A stretch of 64,000 nt of DNA from Ricordea florida (taxonomy: Eukaryota; Cnidaria; Anthozoa; Corallimorpharia; Ricordeidae), in assembly GCA_949710005.1 (NCBI GenBank), contig OX453280.1, positions 14,298,258 through 14,362,257 on the forward strand, given 5' to 3'. Positions 1-13,427 of the stretch are shown piece by piece. Both the position numbers and the translations under genes were made by a program. The notes under the pieces are model-generated. The model had not been told where the DNA came from. It made no database searches and was given only the letters and a program-made list of their open reading frames with translations. The first letter of the stretch is position 1; the number at the start of each line of letters is the position of its first letter.

Positions 1-3000
1 CACTCACTGCACTTACTACAGCTATTACACTTTCTACTTCTACTAGACTTACTAGACTTACTACAGCTACAACACTTACTACAGCTACTGCACTTACTAC
101 AGCTAATACAGTTACTACAGCTCATACGTTTACTACACTTACTACGACTACTACACTTACTGCAACTTCTACACTTACTACAGCTAACCATAATACTTAC
201 TACAGCTACTATACTTTTTACAGCTACTACACTTATTAAAGCTACTACACTTACTACAGCTACTGCACTTTCTACAGTTACTACAATTACTACACTTACT
301 ACACTTACTACACTTACTACAGCTACGAGACTTACGACACTTACTATAGCTACTACGCTTACTACACTCACTACAGCTACTACACTTACTACAGCTACTA
401 CAGTTACTAAAGCTACTACACTTACTAAACTTGCTGCAGCTACTACAGTTACTACAGCTACTTCAATTCTACAGCTACTATACTAACTACACTTACTACA
501 CATATTACACTTACTAAAGTTACTACATATACTACACTTAGTACACCTACTTCAGCTACTGCATTATGACACTTACTACACTTACTACACTTACTACAGC
601 TACTACACTTACTACACTTGCTACAGCTACCACACTTACGACAGATACTAAACTTACTACACCTACTACACTTACTGCACTTAGTACACTTACTACACTT
701 ACTACACTAACTACAGCTAATACAACTACTACACTTACCACACTTACTAAACTTACTACAGCTACTACACTTTCTACTGCTAATAGACTTACTAGACTTA
801 CTGCAGCTACAACACTTACTACAGCTACTGCACTTACTACAGCTAATACAGTTACTACAGCTCATACGTTTACTACACTTACTACGACTACTACACTTAC
901 TGCAACTTCTACACTTACTACAGCTAACCATAATACTTACTACACCTGCTATACTTTCTACAGCTACTACACTTACTACAGCTACTGCACTTTGTACAGT
1001 TACTACAATTACTACACTTACTACACTTACTAAATTTACAACAGCTACTAGACTTACGACTTTTACTACACTTACTCCACCTACTACAATTACTACATTT
1101 ACTTCAGCTACTACTCTTACTACAGCTCCTAAAAAAAATACACTTACTACAGCAACTACACGTACTACAGCTACTACACTTACTACTGCTATTACACTTA
1201 CTACTGCAACTGCACTTACTACAGCTACTACGCTTACTACACTCACTACAGCTACTACACCTACTACAGCTACTACAGTTACTAAAGCTACTACAGTTAC
1301 TAAAGTTGCTGCAGCTACTACAGTTACTACAGCTACTTCAATTCTAAAGCTACTATACTAACTACACTTACTAGACATATTACACTTACTAAAGTTACTA
1401 CATATACTACACTTAGTACACCTACTTTAGCTACTGCATTATGACACTTACTACACTTACTACCCTTACTACAGCTACTACACTTACGACAGATACTAAA
1501 CTTACTACAGCTACTACACTTACTACACTTACTACACTTACTACACTTACTACACTAACTACAGCTAATACAACTACTACACTTACCACACTTACTAAAC
1601 TTACTACAGCTACTACACTTTCTACTGCTACTAGACTTACTAGACTTAATACAGCTACAACACTTACTACAGCTACTGCACTTACTACATCTTATACAGT
1701 TACTACAGCTCATACGTTTACTACACTTACTACGACTACTACACTTACTGCAACGTCTACACTTACTACAGCTAACCATAATACTTACTACAGCTACTAT
1801 ACTTTCTACAGCTACTACACTTACTACAGCTACTACACTTACTACAGCTACTGCACTTTCTACAGTTACTACAATTACTACACTTACTACACTTACTACA
1901 TTTACTACAGCCACTACACTTACAACACTTACTACACGTACTGCAGCTACAACAATTACTACACCTACTCTAGCTACTACTCTTACTACAGCTCCTACAA
2001 AAACTACACTTACCACAGCTACTACACTTACTAGCGCAACTACACTTACTACTGCTACTACACTTACTACACCTACTTCAGCTACTGCATTATGACACTT
2101 ACTACACTTACTACAGCTACTACACTTACTACACTTGCTACAGCTACTACACTTACGACAGATACTAGACTTACTACAGCTACTACACTTACCACACCCA
2201 CTACAGCTTTTACACTTACTACAGTTACTACACTTACCACAGGTACTAGACTTACTACAGCTACTACAGTTATTAAAGGTACTTCACTTACTACACTTGC
2301 TACAGCTACTGCATTTACCACAGCTACTACACTTACTACAGCTACTATAATAACTAAAGTTACAACAGCTACTACACTTACTACACCTACTACACTAACT
2401 AAACTCACTACAACCACTACAATTACTGCACTTACTACAGCTACTACACTAACTAATGCTACCAGACTTAGTACAGCTACTACACTTAGTACAGCTACTA
2501 CACTTACTACAGCTCTTAAAGATGCTTTACTTACTACAGCTGCTACAGCTTCTAAACTTATTACGCTTACTAAACTTACTACACTTACAACACCCAATAC
2601 ATCTACTACAATTACTAAACTTACTACACTTACTACACTTACTACAGCTATTGGATTTACAACACTTATTACAGCTACTAAACTTGTTACACGTACTAAA
2701 GCTACAACAGTTACTACAGCCACTACACTTACTACACTTACTTCATTAAGCTACTACACTTACTGCACTTGCTAAGCTTACTACAGCTACTACACTTACT
2801 ATAGCTGCTACACCTACTTCAGCTACTACACTTACTACACTTACTACAGCTACTACACTTACTTCAGCTACCTCAGCTACTACACTTACTACAGCTATAA
2901 CATTAACTACACTTACTACAGCTACTACATTAACTACAGCTACGACACTTACTACAGCTACTGAACTTGCTACAGCTATTACACTTGCTACACTTAATAC

Positions 3001-6000
3001 AGCTCCTACATGTACTACACTTACTACACTTACGTCAGCTTTTGCACTTCCTACATTGAGCTACTACACTTACTACACTTACTACAGCTACAACACTTAC
3101 TACACATACTAAAGCTACAGCACTAACTACACTTACTACAGCTAATACAGCTACTTCAGCTACTTCAGCTTATACACTTACTACAGCTAACACATTAACT
3201 ACACTTACTACAGCTACTACATTAACTACAGCTACGACACTTACAACAGCTACTGAATTTACTAAAGCTGCTACACTTACTACACTTAAAACAGCTCCTA
3301 CAGCTACTACACTTATTAAACTTACGTAAGCTACTACAGTTCCTACATTGAGCTACAACACTTACTACACTTACTACAACTACAACACTTAATACACTTA
3401 CTACAGCCTGAGGACTTACTACACTTACTACAGCTACTACACTTACTTAACGTACTACAGCTACTACATTACTACACTTTCTACAGCAAGTACACTTACT
3501 ACATCTACAACACTTATTACGCTTACTATAGATACTACACTTACTACAGTAACTTTACTTACTACAGGACTACTCTTACTAAAGCTCGTACAGATGCTAC
3601 ACTTACTACAGCTACTACAGCAACTAAACTTATTACACGTACTAAACTTACTACACATACTACAGCTACAACACTTTTTACAGCTACTTTTCTTACAAAA
3701 GATACCACACTTACTACAGCTACTACACTTACTATAGCTACCACAGTTACTACAGCTACTACACTTACTACACTTACTGCAGCTACTATACTTACTACAC
3801 TTACTACACATACTACACTTACTTTAGTTACAACAGATACTACACTTACTACACTTACTACACTTACTACACCTGTTACAGCAACTACACTTACTACCGA
3901 TACTACACTTAATACAGCTACTACAATTACTACACTTACTACACCTTCTTCAGCTACAACACTTACTACTGCTACTACGCTTACTACATCTACTACAATT
4001 ACAACATCTCTTACAGTTTTTACACTTATTACAGGTACTAAACTTACTATACGTACTACACTTACTACGGCAACTACACTTATTACAGCTACTACAGCTA
4101 CTAATCTTAGTACACTTAGTACACTTACTAAACTTTTTACAGCTAATACAATTACTACACTTACAAATCTTACTACAGTTAGTACGGCTACAACACTTAC
4201 TACAATTTTTACAGCAAGTACACTTACTGCACTTACTAAAGCCACTACACTTTCTACTGCTACTACACTTACTACACTTACTACAGCTACTAGACCTTCG
4301 ACACTTACTACACTTACTACAGCTACTACACTTACTACACTTACTACACCTACTACACTTACTACAGCTCTTACACATTCTATACTTACTACAGTGACTA
4401 CACTTACTACAGTTACTACAGCTACTACAGCTACTACACCTACTACTTCTACTACAATTACTACAGCTACTGCACTTACTACAGCTACAACACCTACTAC
4501 TGCTACTGCACTTACTACAGCTACTACACTTACTATACTTACTACAGCTACTACACTGACTACAGCTAGTACAATTACTAAAGCTACTCTACTTGCTACA
4601 ATTGCTGCAGCTACTACAGTTACTACACCTACTACAATTGTACAGCTACTATACTAACTACACTTCCTACAGCTACTACAGCTACTACACTTACTACTGC
4701 TACCACACTCACTAAAGCTACTGCAATTACTGGAGCTACAACACTTACTACACTTACTACAGCTACTAGAGTTACTAAAGCTACTACACTTACTAAACTT
4801 GCTGCAGCTACTACAGTTACTACAGCTACTACAACTCTACAGCTACTATACTAACTTCACTTACTACACATATTACACTTACTAAATTTACTACAGCTAC
4901 TTTACTTACTACACTTACTACAGCTACTACACTTATTACACTTACTACAGCTACTACAATTATTACATCTACTACATCTACTAAAGTTACTACAGCTACT
5001 TTACCTACTACACTTACTACAGCTACTACACTTACTACAGCTACCACACTTACTACACTTGCTACACCTACTAAACTTACGACAAATACTCAACTGACTA
5101 CAGCTACTACACTTACTACAGCCACTACAGCTACTACACTTACAACACTTGCTACAGCTACTACACTTACTACAGCTACTACAGCTACTAATCTTACTAC
5201 ACTAAGTCCACTTACTACACTTACTACACTAACTACAGCTAATACAATTATTACACTTACCACCCTTACTAACGCTTGTACCCCTACTACACTTCTTACA
5301 GCTACTACACTTACTGCACCTACTACGGCCACTACAATTTCTACTGCTACTACACTTACTACACTTACTACAGCTACTAGACCTACGACACTTATTACAG
5401 TTACTATATCTACTACACTTACTGCACTTACTACACCTACTACACTTTCTACAGATAATACACTTACTACAGCTGATACTTTTACTACACTCACTACAGT
5501 TACTACACTTACTATAGCTACTTCACTTCCTAAAGCTAATCTACTTACTACAGCCACGTCACTTACTACACTTACCACAGATACTACACTTACAACAGTT
5601 ACTACACTTACTACAGTTACTACAATTACTACACTTACGACACTTACTTCATTTACTACAGCTACTAGACCTACGACACTTACTACACTTACTACAGCTA
5701 CTACACTTACTACAATTACTACACCTACTACACTTACCACAGCTCCTACACATACTACACCCACTACACTGACTACAGCTACTACAGCTACTACACTTAC
5801 TACAGCTACTGCACTTCCTGCAGCTACAACACTTTTTACAGTTATTAAAGCTACTACACTTTTTACACTTGCTGCAGCTACAACACTTACTACAGCTACT
5901 AATATTCTACATCTACTAAACTAACTACACTTACTACAGATATAGCACTTACTTAAGTTAGTACAGATACTACACTTACTAGAGCTACTGCATTATGACA

Positions 6001-7153
6001 CTTACTACACCTACTACAGCTCCTACACATACTACACCTACTACACTGACTACAGCTACTACAGCTACTACACTTACTACAGCTACTGCACTTACTGCAG
6101 CTACAACACTTTTTACAGTTATTAAAGCTACTACACTTTCTACAGTTGCTGCAGCTACAACACTTACTACAGCTACTAATATTCTAAATCTACTATACTA
6201 ACTACACTTACTACAGATATAAGACACTTAAGTTACTACAGATACTACACTTACTAGAGCTACTGCATTATGACACTTACTAAACTTACTACAGCTACTA
6301 CACTTTTTACACTTACTACAGCTTCTACACTTACTACACTTACTACAGCTACTACACTTATTACAGCCACTACATCAACTACATCTACTTAACTAATTAC
6401 AGCTACTATACTTACAACACTTACTACAGCTACTACACTTACAACAGCTACTACATTTACTACACTTGCTAAAGCAACTACAGAGAGGACAGATACTAAA
6501 CTTACCACAGCTACTAAACTTAATAAACTTACTACAGATAGTACAGTTACTACCGTTGCTACAGATGCTCCACTAGCTACAGTTACTACACTAAGTACAC
6601 TTACTACAGCTACTATATTACTACACTTACTAAACTTACTACAGCCTCGAATGCTACTACATTTACTACAGCTACTACACTTACTACATTAAGCTAGTAC
6701 ACTAAACGCACTTACTACACTTACTAGAGCTACTGCACTTACAACAGCTACTACAGATACAAAACTTACTACAGGTAATAAACTTACTTTAGCTACAAAA
6801 CTTACAACACTTACTACAGCTACTACACTTACTTTAGCTACTTCAGCTAATACACTTGCTTCAGCTATTACACTTACTATAGCTACTACAGATACTACAC
6901 TTGCTACAGCTACTACAGCTACTGGACTTACTACACTTACTTAACTTACGACACTTACTACACTGACTACAGCTACAACACTTTCTACACTTACTACAGC
7001 AACTACACTTACTACAGCTACAACACTTACTACACTTATCACAGATACTACACTTACCACACTAACTACACTTACTACACTTACTACAGCTACTACACTT
7101 ACTACACTTACTACAGCTAATACACTTACTGCACTTACTACAGCTTCAACACC
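1..7153 (+). repeat. Satellite A, block A1, forward arm (9-bp minisatellite), first part
   Basis: This is an uninterrupted array of a 9-bp unit, TACTACA followed by CT or GC, with point variants such as TACTACAGT and TACTACAAT. G is scarce on this strand. Higher-order order is visible. A block containing GCTAACCATAATACTTAC recurs near 181, 921 and 1777. GCTACTGCATTATGACAC recurs near 555, 1430, 2082, 5984 and 6260. Neighbouring copies near the left end are therefore about 0.65-0.87 kb apart. Because 9 is divisible by three, several frames stay open for 60-227 codons (Thr-Thr-Leu or Leu-Gln-Leu-Leu on +, Ser-Val-Val-Ala-Val-Val on -). These show no protein-like composition and I do not call them genes. 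The array continues off the left edge. Confidence 0.93.
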
Positions 7154-7191
7154 TACTACATTATGTAGTAATTGTACTACATAATGTAGTA
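7154..7191. repeat. Perfect 17-bp hairpin at an orientation switch in satellite A
   Basis: The arm TACTACATTATGTAGTA (7154-7170), a 4-nt loop ATTG, and its exact reverse complement (7175-7191) form a perfect inverted repeat. Each arm is itself nearly palindromic. It sits where the array changes from the forward to the reversed orientation, so it marks a rearrangement breakpoint. Confidence 0.85.
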
Positions 7192-7392
7192 AGTGTAGTA
7201 GCCTTAGCTAATGTAGTATCTGAAGTAAGTGTAGTAAATGTAGTAGCTGTAGTAATTTTTGGTAGCTGTAGTAAGTGTAGTAGCTGCAGTAACTGTAGTA
7301 AGTGTAGTAGTCGTTTATGTAACTGTAGTAGCTGTAGTAAGTGTAGTAGCTGTAGTAAGCGTAATAAGTTTAGTAGCAGTAGTAAGTGTAGT
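7192..7392 (-). repeat. Displaced reversed patch of satellite A inside the forward arm
   Basis: About 200 bp run in the reversed orientation (GTAGTAAGTGTAGTAGC type) inside an otherwise forward array. The patch is a copy of the reversed arm near 12262-12440: both contain GTAGTATCTGAAGT or GTAGTATCTAAAGT, then GTAATTTTTGGTAGCTG and GTAGTCGTTTA, at a constant offset of 5060 bp. It ends at a turn-back, TGTAGTTACTACA (7387-7399). This looks like a templated or transposed insertion between arms. Confidence 0.8.
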
Positions 7393-9850
7393 TACTACAG
7401 GTACAACACTTACAACACTTACTACTACTACAACAGCTACTACACTTACTTAACGTACAATAGCTACTACACTTACTACACTTCCTACAGCTACTACATT
7501 AACTACAGCTACGACATTTACTACAGATACTACACTTACTACAGTAAGTACACTTACTACACTTACTAGAGCTACTACACTTACTACGGATACTACAGTT
7601 ACTACAGTAACTACACTTACTACACTTTCTACAGCTACTACACTTACTACACTTCCTACAGCTACTACACTTACTACACTCACTACAGCTACTACACTTA
7701 CTTAACGTTTTACAGATACTTCAATTCCTACACTTTTTACACATACTACACTTACTACACTTACTAATGCTACATCACTTGCTACTGCTACTACACTTAC
7801 TTCACTTACTACAGCTACTACAGTTACTAAAGCTACTACACTTACTACACTTGCTGCAGCCACTACACTTACTACAGCTACTAAACTTTCTATAGCTAAT
7901 ACACTTACTACAGCTGATACTTTTACTACACTCACTACAGTTACTACACTTACTACAGCTACTTCACGTCCTACAGCTAATACACTTCCTATAGCCACGT
8001 CAATTACTACACTTACCACAGATACTACACTTACAACAGTTAGTACACTTACTACAGTTACTACAATTACTACATTTACGACATTTACTACATTTACTAC
8101 AGCTACTAGACCTACGACACTTACTACACTTACTACAGCTATTACACTCACTACACTTACCACACCTACTACACTTACTACAGCTCCTACACATACTACA
8201 CTTATTTCACTGACTACAGCTACTACAGCTACTACACCTACTACTGCTAATACACTTACAACAGCTACTGCACTTACTGCAGCTACAACACTTAATACGG
8301 TTACTAAAGCTACTACACTTTCTACAGCTACTAATATTCTACATCTACTATACTAACTACACTTACTACAGATATAACACTTACTTGAGTTACTACAGAT
8401 ACTACACTTACTACAGCTACTACACTTACTTTAGCTACTTCAGCTAATACACTTGCTTCAGCTATTACACTTACTATAGCTACTACAGATACTACACTTG
8501 CTACAGCTACTACAGCTACTGGACTTACTACACATACTTAACTTACGACACTTACTACACTGACTACAGCTACTACACTTTCTACACTTACTACAGCAAC
8601 TACACTTACTACAGGTACAACACTTACTACACTTATCACAGATACTACACTTACTACAGTAACTACACTTACTACACTTACTACAGCTACTTCACATACT
8701 ACACTTACTACAGCTCATACACTTACTGCACTTACTACAGCTTTAACACTTACTACACTTACTACAGGTACAATACTTACTACACTTACTTAACGTACTA
8801 CAGCTACTACACTTACTACACTTACTACAGCTACTACATTAACTACAGCTACCACACTAACTACAGCTACTACACTTACTACACTTCCTACAGCAACTAC
8901 ACTTACTACAGCTACAACACTTAATACACTTACTACAGATACTACACTTACTACAGTAATTACACTTACTACACTTACTAGAGCTACTACACTTACTACG
9001 GATACTACAGTTACTACAGTAACTACACTTACTACACTTTCTACAGCTACTACACTTACTACTCTTACTACAGCTACTACACTTACTACACTTACTACAG
9101 CTACTACACTTATTTAACGTACTACAGCTACTACACTTACAACACTTCCTACAGATACTACACTTACTACACTTACTAGAGCTACTACACTTACTACAGC
9201 TGCTACACTCACCACACTTACTACAGCTACTACATTAACTACAACTACGACACTAACTACAGCTAATGAACTTTCTACAGCTACTACACCTACTACACTT
9301 AATACAGCTACTACATCTACTACACTTACTACATTGAGCTACTACACTTACTACACTTACTACAGCCACTACACTTACATTATTTACTACAGCCACAACA
9401 CATACTACACTTACTACAGCTACTACACTTACTTAACGTACTACAGCTACTACACTTACTACACTTTCTACAGATACTACACTTACTACAGTAAGTGCAC
9501 TTACTACACTTACTAGAGCTACTACACTTACTACTGCTACTACACTCACCACACTTACTACAGCTACTACATTAACTACAGCTACGACACTAACTACAGC
9601 TAATGAACTTGCCACAGCTACTACACTTACTACACTTAATACAGCTACTACACCTACTACACTTACTACATTGAGCTACTACACTTACTACACTTACTAC
9701 AGCTACAACACTTACTACAGTTACTCCAGCTACTACACTTACTACGGCTACTTTAGATACTACACTTACTATAGCTTCTACAACTACTAAACCTACTACA
9801 GTTGCTAAAGATACTACACTTACTACACTGACTACAGCTACTACAATTAA
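7393..9850 (+). repeat. Satellite A, block A1, forward arm, second part
   Basis: The same 9-bp monomer continues. The last kilobase holds a regular higher-order unit of about 320 bp marked by TTAACGTACTACAGC near 8790, 9114 and 9434. The same three marks occur near 34887, 35211 and 35530 in A2, and near 60990, 61315 and 61661 in A3. No gene is present. Confidence 0.92.
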
Positions 9851-9874
9851 GCTACTACAAGTAAGTGTAGTAGC
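9851..9874. repeat. A1 mirror centre (8-bp hairpin)
   Basis: GCTACTAC (9851-9858), the spacer AAGTAAGT and GTAGTAGC (9867-9874) form a short inverted repeat exactly where the forward arm turns into the reversed arm. The same 24 bp and flanks occur at 35947-35970 and 62077-62100, so this turn was copied together with its surroundings. Confidence 0.85.
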
Positions 9875-12800
9875 CGTATCAAGTGTAGTAAGTGTGGTAC
9901 CTTAAGTAAGTGTAGTAGCTTTAGTAAGTGTAGTAGCTGTAGTAAGTGTAGTAAGTTTAGTAGCTCTTGTAAGTGTAGTAGCATTTGTGGCTGTAGCAAG
10001 TTTAGTAAGTGTAGTAATATAGTAGCTTCAGTAAGTGTACCAAGTGTAGTAACTGTAGCAAGTGTAGCATCTGTTTTAACTGAAGTAAGTTTAGTATCTG
10101 TAGTAAAATTTTTAAGTTTAGTAGCTGTCGTAAGTTTAGTGTCGTAATTGTTGTAGCTGTAGCAAGTGTAGTAAATGTAGTAGCTGTAGTAAGTGTTGTA
10201 GCTGTAGTAAGTGTAGTAAGTATAGTAGCAGTAGTAAGTTTAGTAGATGTAGTAGCTGTAAGAAGTGTGGTAGCTTTAGTAAGTGTAGTAGTGTAGTAGC
10301 TGTAGTAAGTGTAATAAGTTTAGTAGCTGTAGTAACTGTAGTAACTGTAGTGAGTGTAATAAAAGTAGTAGATGTAGTAAGTGTCGTGGCTGTTGTAAGT
10401 TTAGTAGCTGTAGTAAGTGTAGTAACTGTAGTAGAAGTACAAAGTTTACTATATGTGGTAAGTGCAGTAAGTGTAGTAGCTGTACTAAGTGTAGTAACTG
10501 TAGTGAGTGAAGAAAAAGTAGTAGATGTGGTAAGTGTGTTAGCTGTAGTAAGTGTAGTGGCTGTAGTAAGTGTTGCAGCTGTAATAAGTGTAGTAAGTGT
10601 AGTAGCAGTAGAAAGGTTAGTGGCTGTAGTAAGTGCAGTAAGTGTTGTAGCCGTAAAAAGTTTAGTAAGTGTAGTAGCGTTAGTAAGTATTGTAAGTGTG
10701 GCAAGTGTAGTAATTGTAGTAGCTGTAGTTAGTGTAGTACGTATAGTAAGTGTAGTAGCTATAATAAATGTAAAAACTGTAATAGAAGGTTTAATTGTAC
10801 ATTTAAGTGTACTAAGTGTAGTAAGATTAGTAGCTGTAGTAGCTGTAATAAGTGTAGTAGCTGTAGCAAGTGTAGTAGCTGTAGTAAGTGTAGTAAATGT
10901 AGTAGCTGTAGTAAGTGCAGTAGCTGTAGTAAGTGTAGTACGTATAGTAAGTGTAGTAGCTATAATAAATGTAAAAACTGTAATAGAAGGTTTAATTGTA
11001 GTACATGTAGTAAACTTAGTACCAGTAGTAAGTGTTGTAGCTGTAGTAAGTTTAGTAAGTTTAGTAGCTGTAGTAGCTGTAGTAAACGTAGTAAGTGTAG
11101 TAAGTGTAATATCTATTGTGAATGAAGTAAGTGTAGTATCTGTAGTAAGTGTAGTAAGTATAGTAGCTGTAGTAAGCGTAGTAAGTGTAGTATCTGTAGT
11201 AACTGTATTAGCTGTAGCAAGTGTAGTAGCTGTAGTAAGTGTGGTAGCTGTAGTAAGTTTAGTATGTATAGGAGCAAAACTAAGTGTAGTATCTATAGTA
11301 ATTTAGTAAGTTTAGTAGCTGTAGTAAGTGTAGTAGCTGTAGTAAGTGTAATAACTGTAGTGAATGTAGTAAAAGTAGTAGATTTAGTAAGTGTGTTATC
11401 TGTAGTAAATGTGATATCTATAGTAAGTGTATTAAGTGCTGTAGCTGTAGTAAGTGTAGTAAGTGTAATAATGCAGTAGCTGTAGTAAGTGTAGTAAGTG
11501 TAGTACCTGTAGTAACTTTAGTAAGTGTAATATGTGTGGTAAGTGTAGTTAGTATAGTAGCTATACAATTGTAGTAGCTGTAGTAAAAGTAGTAGCTGCA
11601 GCAAGTGTAGTAAGTTTAGTAGCTTTAGTAACTGTACAAGCTGTAGTAAGTGTACTAGCTGTTGTAAGTTTAGTTAGTCTTGTAGCTGTAGTAGGGAACT
11701 AACAGTAGTAAGTGTAGTAGCAGTAATAAGTGTAATAGCTGTAGTAGCTGTAGTAAGTGTAGTAGCTGTACTAAGTGTAGTATGTGTAGGAGCTGTAGTA
11801 AGTTTAGTTGCTGTAGTAAGTGTAAGGATGTAGTAGCTGCAGTAACTGTAGTAAGTGTGCTAATTTAGTAGCTGTAGTAAATGTAATAAGTGTAGTAAGT
11901 TTAGTAATTGTATTAACAGTAGTAAGTGTAGTAGCTGTAGTAAGTGTAGTAGCTGTAGTAACTGTAGTAGCTGTAGAAAGTGTGGTAGCTGTAGTAAGTG
12001 TAATAGCCGATTGAGTGTTGTGGTTAGCTGTAGTAAGTGTAGAAGTTGCAGTAAGTGTAGTAGCTGTAATAAGTGTTGTAGCTATAGTAAGTGTAGTAAG
12101 TCTAGTAGCAGAAAAAAGTGTAGTAGCTTTAGTGAGTGCACTAAGTGTAGTAGCTGTACTAAGTGTAGTAAGTGTAGTAGCTGTAGTAAGTGTAGTAAGT
12201 GTGGTAAGTGTAGTTGTTGTATTAGCTGTAGTTAGTGTACTAAGTGTAGTAAGTGTAGTAGGTTTAGTTAATGTAGTATCTAAAGTAAGTGTAGTAAATG
12301 TAGTAGCTGTAGTAATTTTTGGTAGCTGTATTAAGTGTAGTAGCTGCAGCAAGTGTAGTAAGTGTAGTAGTCGTTTAGGTAAATGTAGTAGCTGTAGTAA
12401 GTGTAGTAGCTGTAGTAAGTTTAGTAAGTTTAATAGCTGTAGTAGCTGTAGTAGGTGTAGTAACTGTAGTAAGTGTAGTATGTGTAGGAGCTGTAGTGAG
12501 TTTAGTAGCTGTAGTAAGTGTAGTAATGTAGTAGCTGCAGTAAGTGTAGTAAGTGTGGTAAGTCTAGTAGCTGTAGTAAATGTAGTAAGTGTAGTAAGTG
12601 TAGTAAGTGTAGTAATTGTAGTAACAGTAGTAAGTGTAGTAGCTGTAGTAAGTGTATTAGCTGTAGTAAGTGTAGTAGCTGTAGAAAATGTAGTAGCTGT
12701 AGTAAGTGTAGTAGCCGATTGAGTGTTGTGGATAGCTGTAGTAAGTGTATAAGTTGCAGTAAGTGTAGTAGCTGTAGTAAGTGTTCTAGCTGTAGTAAGT

Positions 12801-13375
12801 GTAGTAAGTCTAGTAGCAGTAGAAAGTGTAGAAGCTGTAGTAAGTGCAGTAAGTGTAGTTGCTGTACTAAGTGTAGTAAGTGTAGAAGCTGTAGTAGGTG
12901 TAGTAAGTGTGGTAAGTGTAGTAATTGTATTACCTGTAGTTAGTGTAGTAAGTGTACTAAGTGTACTAAGTGTAGTAAGTATAGTAGCTGTAGTTAATGT
13001 AGTAGCTGCAGTAATTGTAGTAAATGTAGTAGCTGTAGTAATTGTAAAATCTGTATTAAGGGTAGTAGCATTAATAAGTGTACTAGCTGTAGTAACTTTA
13101 GTAAGTGTATTAAGTGTAGTAGCTTTAGTAACTGTGTTGTGTAGTAAGTTTAGTAGCTGTAGTAAGTGTAGTAAGTATAGTAAGTCTAGTAGCTGTAATA
13201 AGTTTATTAACTGTAATAGATGTTGTAATTGTAGTAGATGTAGTAAGCGTAGTAGCAGTAGTAAGTGTAGTAGCTTTAGTACGTGTAGTAGCTGTAGTAA
13301 GTGTACTAATTGTAGTAGCGGTAGTAAGTGTAGTATCTGTAGTAAGTGTAGTAGCTGTATTAAGTGTAGTAAGTG
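9867..13375 (-). repeat. Satellite A, block A1, reversed arm
   Basis: The same 9-bp family now reads GTAGTAAGTGTAGTAGCTG on the + strand, and the scarce base is now C. It includes a local duplication of about 190 bp: GTAATAGAAGGTTTAATTGTA appears near 10780 and again near 10970. Long open frames, including one of 546 codons on the - strand (11804-13444), are periodicity artefacts. Positions 9851-13375 are matched almost base for base by 35947-39353 at an offset of 26096-26100. Confidence 0.92.
13249..13253. other. Empty target site matching the BEL/Pao insertion
   Basis: GTAGT in the context GC-GTAGT-AGCAGTAG is single here. In the sister copy the same 5 bp are duplicated at 39349-39353 and 45889-45893 around the retrotransposon. 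The offset between the two copies is 26100 bp before the site and 32640 bp after it. The difference of 6540 equals the 6535-bp element plus the 5-bp duplication. A further empty copy lies inverted at 55640-55644 (ACTAC). Confidence 0.9.
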
Positions 13376-13427
13376 GTGCATCAGAAAGAACCAGGTGGTC
13401 AAGAGAAGAGGCTGGATAGCAAAAAAG
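13376..13427 (+). other. Non-satellite tag at the A1/B1 border
   Basis: About 52 bp (including CAGAAAGAACCAGGTGGTCA and AGAGAAGAGGCTGGATAGC) fit neither the 9-bp nor the 21-bp monomer. The same tag recurs at 46016-46067 and, inverted, at 55530-55580, each time between A and B. It is probably a remnant of the original sequence at the A/B junction. Confidence 0.75.

Noticed and set aside
1..7153. CRISPR-like array of short repeats
   Set aside because: There are no unique spacers; the repeats are contiguous 9-bp units in a eukaryotic satellite.
12011..12235. Cys-Ser-Lys-Cys repeat frame resembling a metallothionein or keratin-associated protein
   Set aside because: It is a frame-shifted reading of the same 9-bp satellite and recurs wherever the array does.
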